From positions 4,278,001 through 4,342,000 of the forward strand of contig NZ_CP061378.1 in assembly GCF_015624485.1 (NCBI RefSeq): 64,000 nucleotides of DNA. Reading direction: 5' to 3'. The notes beneath the pieces are model-generated. The model saw only the letters and a program-made list of their open reading frames with translations, was not told the DNA's origin and ran no database searches. Source of the stretch: Bradyrhizobium genosp. L. Lineage in GTDB: Bacteria > Pseudomonadota > Alphaproteobacteria > Rhizobiales > Xanthobacteraceae. Shown in pieces: positions 56,671-64,000 of this stretch (positions are counted from its first letter, which is position 1; each line of letters starts with the position of its first letter). Position numbers and translations under genes: made by a program.

Positions 56671-57864
56671 GTGGGCGCATTGAACGGCATCAAGGTTCTG
56701 GACCTCACCCGCGCCCTGTCGGGGCCGTTCTGCACGATGATCCTCGGCGATCTCGGCGCCGAGATCGTCAAGCTCGAGCCCATCCAGGACGGCGATATGA
56801 GCCGCGCATGGGGCCCGTTCGACGACGGGGAGAGCGTTTATTTCCTGAGCACGAACCGCAACAAGCGCAGCGTGGCGATCGACTTCCGGTCGCGGGAAGG
56901 CCTGGAGCTGATACGCAAGCTCGCTGCCGGCGCGGATGTCGTGGTCAACAATTTCAAGCCCGGCGTGATGGAAGACATGGGGCTTTCGCACGCCGCGCTG
57001 CAAGCGCTGAACCCGAAGCTGGTACACGTCACCATCACGGGGTTTGGCACGGATGGCCCCTACGGACGGCGGCCCGGTTTCGATCAGATCGCGCAAGGCA
57101 TGTCCGGCCTGATGAGCGTCACCGGCTTCGACAAGGAGCTGGGCACCCGTGTCGGCGTTCCGATCGGCGATCTCGTCTCCGGCATGTGGGCCGCGATCGG
57201 CACGCTCGCGGCCTTGCAGGCGCGACACACGACAGGCGCAGGCTCCGTGGTCGACACCTCGTTGCTGCGCGGCCTGCTCGCAATCCTCGGCGTCCAGGGA
57301 CAGCGCTATCTGAGCGTGGGCGAGGTCGCCGAATGTGCCGGCAACAGCCACCCTACCCTTGCGCCCTACGGCACATTTCATTGCAGCGATGGCGCCTTGA
57401 ACCTGGCGCCCGCGACCCCGGACATGTGGGAGCGATTGTGCCGGTTGCTGGAGCTGACCGATCTGCTTGACGATCCGCGCTTTGCAACCAACACCTTGCG
57501 CGTGGCCAACCGCGCACCACTCGAAGCGCGCATCAACCAAGGGCTCCGATCCCGCCGCCGCGAGGACGTCATGGCGATGATGGAGAAAGCCGGCATCCCG
57601 GCGGGCCCGATCTACGACATCGCCGAGGCTTTTGCAGACGAGCATGTTCGGGCGAGCGGCCTGATCGAATCGGTCCTGCGCATCGGCAGGCAGGCGACCG
57701 AGGTGCTGCCCGTCGGGGTCAAGCTGGCCGGCTCGACCGGACGCCACGCCGCGCCGCCGCTGCTCGGCGAACACACCCGCGACGTGTTGCTCGAAAGCGG
57801 GATGAGTTCTGCGGAGATCCAGGACCTGATCGATCGCCGCGTGGTCGGGCAATCGACGAACTGA
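56671..57864 (+). CDS. CaiB/BaiF CoA-transferase family protein
   Basis: A 397-residue family III CoA-transferase: LNGIKVLDLTRALSGPFCTMILGDLGAEIVKLEP, VVNNFKPGVMEDMGLSHAAL and GFGTDGPYGRRPGFDQIAQGMSGLMSVTG, which holds the acylated Asp (FDQIAQ). It moves CoA between two acids. I start at GTG 56671, as GGGAGAG precedes it; ATG 56653 is an alternative. With the aldolase gene it forms the plus-strand arm of the island. Confidence 0.93.
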   Translation: MGALNGIKVLDLTRALSGPFCTMILGDLGAEIVKLEPIQDGDMSRAWGPFDDGESVYFLSTNRNKRSVAIDFRSREGLELIRKLAAGADVVVNNFKPGVMEDMGLSHAALQALNPKLVHVTITGFGTDGPYGRRPGFDQIAQGMSGLMSVTGFDKELGTRVGVPIGDLVSGMWAAIGTLAALQARHTTGAGSVVDTSLLRGLLAILGVQGQRYLSVGEVAECAGNSHPTLAPYGTFHCSDGALNLAPATPDMWERLCRLLELTDLLDDPRFATNTLRVANRAPLEARINQGLRSRRREDVMAMMEKAGIPAGPIYDIAEAFADEHVRASGLIESVLRIGRQATEVLPVGVKLAGSTGRHAAPPLLGEHTRDVLLESGMSSAEIQDLIDRRVVGQSTN

Positions 57865-57919
57865 ATCGCCGCCGTTCGGTCGGGGATATGACGTTCAACA
57901 ATAACGATGGGAGAGAAAC

Positions 57920-58720
57920 ATGCACGTGGATCGGAAAATGCCTGAGGCGGCTCGTGCCGGCACGGAATACGACGCTGCGGAGTGGCAGCTCAGATGCGAC
58001 CTTGCCGCCTGCTTTCAGCTGACCGACCTGTACGGCATGTCGGACCTTGCCTCGACCCACATCTCCGTCAGCCTGCCGGGGCCGCAGCACCATTTCCTGG
58101 TCAATCCCCTCGGCACCCTGTTTGACGAGATGACCGCGTCCTCGCTGCTCAAGGTCGATCACAACGGCAAGGTGCAGGACGGCCGCGACCAGGCGTTGCT
58201 CAACCCCGCGGGCTTCATCATTCACAGCGCCATCCACATGGCGCAGACCGACCTGGTCTGCGTCATGCACTCACACACCGCCGCCAACAACGCGGTGGCG
58301 ATGCAGGCCGAGGGCCTGCGGCCGCTCAGCCAGAAGGCCGCGGTCATGCTCGATTTCGTTCGCTATCACGACTACGAGGGCGCCGCGCTGGACGAGGACG
58401 AGCGCGAGCGGCTGGTACGCGATCTCGGCCCCGACGGGCGGGTCCTGATCCTGCGCAATCACGGCGCGCTGACGGTCGGCCGCAGCGTGGCAGAGGCGTT
58501 CTGCTGGACACACCGTCTCGACACCGCCTGCAAGTATCAGATCGGCGGCCTCTCCGGCAACGTTCCGCTGCACGAGCTCTCCCAGGAAACCATCAGCCAC
58601 ACCCGCGCTCAGGGCTTAAGGATGCTCGGTCCCGGCGGCTTCTTCGAATGCGGCAAGGTCGAGTGGCCCGGCCTGATCCGGAAGCTCGAGCGAGAGCGCG
58701 GAACGTCCTATCGGACGTGA
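57920..58720 (+). CDS. Class II aldolase/adducin family protein
   Basis: A 266-residue class II aldolase domain with the zinc His pair in VMHSHTAANNAVAM and the third His in LRNHGALTVG. Some members are aldolases; others are decarboxylases or of unknown role. AGAGA precedes the ATG. It follows the CoA-transferase gene after 55 nt and presumably acts on the same compound or its carbon skeleton. Confidence 0.9.
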   Translation: MHVDRKMPEAARAGTEYDAAEWQLRCDLAACFQLTDLYGMSDLASTHISVSLPGPQHHFLVNPLGTLFDEMTASSLLKVDHNGKVQDGRDQALLNPAGFIIHSAIHMAQTDLVCVMHSHTAANNAVAMQAEGLRPLSQKAAVMLDFVRYHDYEGAALDEDERERLVRDLGPDGRVLILRNHGALTVGRSVAEAFCWTHRLDTACKYQIGGLSGNVPLHELSQETISHTRAQGLRMLGPGGFFECGKVEWPGLIRKLERERGTSYRT

Positions 58721-58738
58721 AGCGTCGTTGACGCCGGG

Positions 58739-58786
58739 ACGAAAACATTCGCCGCGATCGTCGAGAAGCAGATGGAGGTGAAATGG
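58739..58786 (+). pseudogene. Vestige of a TctC-type receptor gene 3' end
   Basis: The frame reads TKTFAAIVEKQMEVKW, almost the same as the last residues of the intact TctC gene (TTKFAAIIEKEGLQMEVK). The stop TGA has become TGG. Only this tail remains, 18 nt past the aldolase gene. Confidence 0.55.
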
Positions 58787-58805
58787 CGGCGCGTGCGCGC
58801 CGACA

Positions 58806-58961
58806 TTACGAAGATTTGTTGATCTTCTTGATCTTGGCGTCGGTTGCTTCGATTGACGTCGCCAGTTCCAGGATTGCCTTCGACAATAACTCGATGGCCT
58901 CCGTCTGATCCTGCGACTTGGAGGCGCGGAGCGCATAGTTGCGTGCGGATGAGAGCGACAT
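58806..58961 (-). CDS. Small hypothetical protein (51 aa)
   Basis: MSLSSARNYALRASKSQDQTEAIELLSKAILELATSIEATDAKIKKINKSS: a helical, amphipathic protein with no Cys and no membrane helix. A GGAG lies 8 nt before the ATG. Its codons follow the local bias. I do not recognise its family; coiled-coil contacts are likely. Confidence 0.6.
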   Translation of the reverse strand: MSLSSARNYALRASKSQDQTEAIELLSKAILELATSIEATDAKIKKINKSS

Positions 58962-59314
58962 CGATGGATCTCCGTTTTGTTCGCGTCTGGTTGGCGGCGG
59001 ACATCGTTGGCCGGGCCGATCAATTCGCCAGTCCACCGAACGACGTCACCGCCGCACGGGGTGCCGAAAGGAGACATCGACGCGGACGCCAATATCCGGG
59101 TTGAGGTGTCACCCGTCGCTTGAGTTGTGGATTGATTTCGAAAAATGAACTCGCCCTTGCCCACCTAATTTTAACCACGGCGCGCCCGCGGTTGTGTTGT
59201 CGAATTAATGCACGATTTAGCATATTGGCGGTACTGAGCAAATCTAGACAGGCCGCGCACCACCTTCTTAGTCATTTCGGATTATTCGTTAGAGGCATGT
59301 TTTGCGGAGGGATC
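58962..59314. other. Intergenic region before the exported three-gene cassette
   Basis: This 353-nt region is AT-richer toward its 3' end (59130-59300). A weak promoter may lie near 59200 (TTGTCG, then CATATT after 18 nt). No RNA gene or palindrome is seen. Confidence 0.35.
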
Positions 59315-59914
59315 ATGCGTTCATTGCGAATTCTTGCGACGCTGATTTGCGGGAGCATTGCGCTGGCGGGCTGCAAGTCGGAGCCCCAGGCAAAAGAGTA
59401 CCCGTTCGGCGTCGCTGAAGCGGTGCGCCGCCTGGACAATTCCGACAGCGCCGGCTTCCGCTACGCCCGCCATTGCGGCGTGCTGTTCAACTTCGGCAGC
59501 AATAAATCCGACGACCACACGGTAACCTGGACAGCGCGGGCGAGCCGCAAGGACGTTTTCACCTTCAACGTCGTTGTGGTCGAATCTCCCAAGGGCGTGA
59601 CGCTGAAGCTCAGCGTCCCTCTCGAACGCAACGGCCGCGAAATATACGACGGCACCCAGAAATACAATCATCCGTTACTGCGCCAGCCGCTACGTCCGGC
59701 GATCACCGAGCTCATCGAGTCGGCAATGGAAAAACGCTCATTCGACAATGAGCGGGTCGAGGCGGACGCGCGCTACCTTGATCGTAGCCCGTCCGGACAG
59801 GCCTGCAGCGAGGATGCGCAAATTTTGGCGCAGGGCTTCGCCGCCGATTACGACGGTCCTCCCGGCCCGTCGATGGAGACCGCTCAAAAGCTTGCTGCCA
59901 AAAACCATTGGTGA
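59315..59914 (+). CDS. Exported lipoprotein of unknown function (cassette gene 1)
   Basis: A 199-residue lipoprotein: signal MRSLRILATLICGSIALAGC with lipobox LAGC. The mature part has VAEAVRRLDNSD, a beta-rich centre (TVTWTARASRKDVFTFNVVVVES) and a helical PLLRQPLRPAITELIESAM. GCGGAGGG precedes the ATG at 59315. It is first of three genes in one direction. It has a diverged look-alike in the next gene. Confidence 0.8.
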   Translation: MRSLRILATLICGSIALAGCKSEPQAKEYPFGVAEAVRRLDNSDSAGFRYARHCGVLFNFGSNKSDDHTVTWTARASRKDVFTFNVVVVESPKGVTLKLSVPLERNGREIYDGTQKYNHPLLRQPLRPAITELIESAMEKRSFDNERVEADARYLDRSPSGQACSEDAQILAQGFAADYDGPPGPSMETAQKLAAKNHW

Positions 59915-59946
59915 CGCTCGTCGATTGCGAAGAAAGGATTTGTCTG

Positions 59947-60522
59947 ATGGGGATTCGAGCCGCGTTCGGGGTGTTGGCGCTTTGCATGTCGCTCGCGGTC
60001 TACTTCGGGATCGGGTCGGGCGCGGACAAGAATCGCGTCTATGCGATGCCGGTCTCCGAGGTGAACCGTCTCATCGACGGGATCGATTTGCCGGATGTCA
60101 TATTCGCGAACCACAAAGCCAGGCATTGGCGGGCGAACGACAGGCTATCGGTCTGGGCGCTGCAGAACGATGCAGGCAAGGAAACGTTTCGCCTGACCGC
60201 GACGACCGCCGCCGACAACAAGGGTTCGCTTGTCACGGTCGCCATCCTGCCACCCGACAACGATAAGCGCGACGAGATCAAGAAGATGCTGGATGACAAT
60301 CCGGCGTTCGTTGATCTGTTCGGTGCAGCCTTGGCCGAACAGATCGACGCCAGGCTGCACAACCGGCTGTTCGCCATCGCCAACATCTCCCGGCCGATGG
60401 CGCGTGTCACGATGCACGCTGCTCCGCAAATCCTGCAAATGCGCAAATCCATCGATGCGGAGTACGCACGGAAAGCGCAGGAAGGTCGGGAACGCTACGA
60501 CCAGCTCTACAAGAGCCGTTAA
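59947..60522 (+). CDS. Membrane-anchored exported protein of unknown function (cassette gene 2)
   Basis: A 191-residue protein with an N-terminal anchor/signal (FGVLALCMSLAVYFGIGSGA). VSEVNRLIDGID, a beta stretch with TFRLTATTAADNKGSLVTVAIL and a helical PAFVDLFGAALAEQIDARL follow in the same order as in cassette gene 1. I start at ATG 59947 with AAGGA upstream. No known family. Confidence 0.78.
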   Translation: MGIRAAFGVLALCMSLAVYFGIGSGADKNRVYAMPVSEVNRLIDGIDLPDVIFANHKARHWRANDRLSVWALQNDAGKETFRLTATTAADNKGSLVTVAILPPDNDKRDEIKKMLDDNPAFVDLFGAALAEQIDARLHNRLFAIANISRPMARVTMHAAPQILQMRKSIDAEYARKAQEGRERYDQLYKSR

Positions 60523-60533
60523 GCGGGGGTCGC

Positions 60534-61247
60534 ATGATGGGACGTTGGACTGAGCCGTTCGTTGTGGTCGTCGTTGCCGCGCTGCTTGGCATGGCGGCGT
60601 TGGTGACCGTGCCATCATCCCCGGCATTGGCTGCCGCGGACGAGCCGCCTGCACCGAATTTGGGATCGTGCTGGCTGAACTTGCCCAAGGACGTCACGAC
60701 GATCGTTTATTATACTTATGGTGGATCGATGGCGAGCCGCTACCGCCTATTCAACGAACAAGATACCAATCTCAGCCGACAGCCGATCGTCATTCCGAAA
60801 CGGGATAAGCCACTCTTCATCGTACTCGTTTCCTACGGACCCACCGAATGGGATTTGAGGATCGATCCGGGAGCGGAAGTCGCCGGAGCGCTCGTGCTCG
60901 GCTACCGTGACCAGATCGTCAGCAACCTTCCAGCGAACACAAGGCTCGGCTTTTCGATTTTCACGGGTGGCAATGGCCGTGATTGCCCGACCCGCAAGAG
61001 CTGGTGGGGTGACGACATGAAGCTATTGAGCCCGATGCTCAACGCCGACTTCGGTCATTACCCGAATGAGCACTACAACAGCGGGTATGAGGATTGCAGC
61101 TACTTCCTGTGTGCACGTAGCGGCAAAGTCGCCGACAAGCCCAAGCCTTCGTTCTGGGCCCGCATGTTCGGCAGTGCGAAAGCGGACGAACAGGGTCCCA
61201 AAGCCGGTGGTGTTATCAGGACGTCGGCCCGATTGATCTTGCACTGA
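60534..61247 (+). CDS. Periplasmic protein of unknown function (cassette gene 3)
   Basis: A 237-residue exported protein with signal region VVVVVAALLGMAALVTVPSSPALA. The mature part has several Cys (GSCWLNL, RDCPTRKSWW, EDCSYFLCA) that may form disulfides, and a basic tail. It starts 11 nt after gene 2. No family recognised. A bidirectional terminator follows it. Confidence 0.78.
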   Translation: MMGRWTEPFVVVVVAALLGMAALVTVPSSPALAAADEPPAPNLGSCWLNLPKDVTTIVYYTYGGSMASRYRLFNEQDTNLSRQPIVIPKRDKPLFIVLVSYGPTEWDLRIDPGAEVAGALVLGYRDQIVSNLPANTRLGFSIFTGGNGRDCPTRKSWWGDDMKLLSPMLNADFGHYPNEHYNSGYEDCSYFLCARSGKVADKPKPSFWARMFGSAKADEQGPKAGGVIRTSARLILH

Positions 61248-61302
61248 ATATCTTTCGGAGCGAGCCAGAAGCCGCGAATACACGCACGTCGGCGAATGCA
61301 AT

Positions 61303-61334
61303 AAAAACCCCCGCGGCTCGCACCGCGGGGGTTT
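61303..61334. terminator. Terminator between the cassette and hppA
   Basis: CCCCCGCGG (61308-61316) pairs with CCGCGGGGG (61323-61331) across a 6-nt loop. TTTTT follows on the minus strand, closing hppA, and TTT on the plus strand, so it may serve both directions. Confidence 0.88.
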
Positions 61335-61357
61335 GCATTTTCACGCGGTCGCGCCAC

Positions 61358-63478
<2,121 letters not shown>

Positions 63479-63698
63479 GTGAATTTTGCCTCAGATCCTT
63501 GATGTAACCCCCGCGCCTTTTGTCCCGCCTGAAGCGGCTGGCGCTTATTCGCTGAGGACCCTCCCTGCCCACAGGGACTGCCTCAAATCGGGCGCGACCT
63601 TGCCAAAATCGTCCCCCCCGCGCAACGGCACCAACGGCTGAAAACGCCGCTATCGGCAGCTAATTAGAGGGAAAATCGTCGGCCCCTCGCCCGCAGTT
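63479..63698. other. Intergenic region between hppA and thiL
   Basis: This 220-nt gap must hold the hppA promoter; no convincing -35/-10 pair is seen. An AT-rich AATTAG patch lies at 63661-63667, about 30 nt before the thiL stop. Confidence 0.4.
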
Positions 63699-64000
63699 CT
63701 AGAAATGGCTGTAGGACAGCCGCTCCAACGCCAGTTCCTGGCCCTGCCCGTCCACGAAACGGGGGCCGGTGCGGCCGGCAACGACACGGCCGATCTCGGT
63801 GGCGGCGACGCCGGCCCGCTGCGCCATCAGCGCAAACGCCTCGGCGCGATCCTCCGGCACAGCGCAGAGAATCTCGTAGTCGTCGCCACCGGCGATGAGC
63901 ACCTCAACACCGACCGTGCTGCGGGCCAGCAGCGCGGCAGCCGCCGGCGAATGCGGGACACGCGGCAGCTCGATCTCGGCCGAGACGCCGGAAGCCGCGC
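63699..64000 (-). CDS. thiL: Thiamine-phosphate kinase, C-terminal part (cut by window edge)
   Basis: The last 100 residues of ThiL are visible: RVPHSPAAAALL, then VLIAGGDDYEILCAVPEDRAEAF, the GGDDYE motif of ATP and thiamine-phosphate binding, and the end LERLSYSHF. ThiL phosphorylates thiamine monophosphate to the diphosphate. The start lies beyond the window. Confidence 0.92.
   Translation of the reverse strand, partial: AASGVSAEIELPRVPHSPAAAALLARSTVGVEVLIAGGDDYEILCAVPEDRAEAFALMAQRAGVAATEIGRVVAGRTGPRFVDGQGQELALERLSYSHF

Noticed and set aside
56542..57852. Long minus-strand open frame continuing upstream of the sulfatase
   Set aside because: It is antisense to the CoA-transferase gene, is rich in Arg and His as shadow frames are in high-GC DNA, and the strong ribosome site lies at 56541.

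Overview
The window is high-GC alphaproteobacterial chromosome, most likely Bradyrhizobium or a close relative in the Nitrobacteraceae. The clues are an Omp2b-type porin, a GcrA cell-cycle regulator, a NadQ-type NAD regulator next to nadABC, a K+-independent H+-pyrophosphatase, ctaA with DUF2842, the plsX-fabH-ihfA-merR cluster, and several palindromic dispersed repeats. No insertion sequence, prophage, CRISPR array or rRNA operon is visible. There is one tRNA (Pro, anticodon GGG).

Layout. 1-4729: a PAS sensor cut by the window edge, a class I amidotransferase-like hydrolase, an AI-2E family permease and a membrane diguanylate cyclase. 4905-9486: rplM-rpsI, a thioesterase, an enoyl-CoA hydratase, a CoA-binding protein and metY with a clear terminator. 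9568-14358: a small exported protein, then nadQ-nadA-nadB-nadC with two tandem palindromes just before nadA. 14359-28004: ctaA, then polysaccharide genes (a deacetylase-fold protein, a BcsL-like acetyltransferase, a Wzz/GumC-like protein, a Wza-like lipoprotein, a GT4 glycosyltransferase, a WcaJ-like phosphosugar transferase and an O-antigen ligase-like polymerase). A LysR regulator and an MFS transporter interrupt them at 18151-20637.

27976-39107: mixed metabolism and regulation, including a MarR regulator divergent from an FAD monooxygenase, a saccharopine dehydrogenase-like reductase, DUF169, YdcF, an acetamidase/formamidase, an acyl-CoA synthetase, a small RHH-like protein, GcrA, an SDR and a DHDPS-like aldolase. 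39108-41368: a porin with a strong terminator and a possible small RNA beyond it. 41787-47880: a MarR regulator, tRNA-Pro, MerR, ihfA, fabH, plsX, DUF177, a cytochrome bc1 chaperone and BamE.

48619-58720 looks like one catabolic island: an orphan TctC receptor, an MFS transporter, a GntR regulator, a 3-hydroxyisobutyrate dehydrogenase-like enzyme, an aldehyde dehydrogenase, an enoyl-CoA hydratase and a choline-sulfatase-like sulfatase on the minus strand, divergent from a CaiB/BaiF CoA-transferase and a class II aldolase. The divergent intergenic region carries a perfect GntR-type palindrome inside two facing sigma70-like promoters. 59315-61247 holds three consecutive exported proteins that I do not recognise; two of them look like diverged tandem copies. 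The window ends with hppA and the 3' part of thiL.

The observations most worth following up are the tandem NadQ-type sites abutting nadA, the GntR-controlled sulfatase/CoA-transferase island, two polysaccharide proteins that have lost catalytic motifs, a pair of hairpin repeats with compensatory base changes, the candidate sRNA at 39545-39622 and the unknown three-gene exported cassette.
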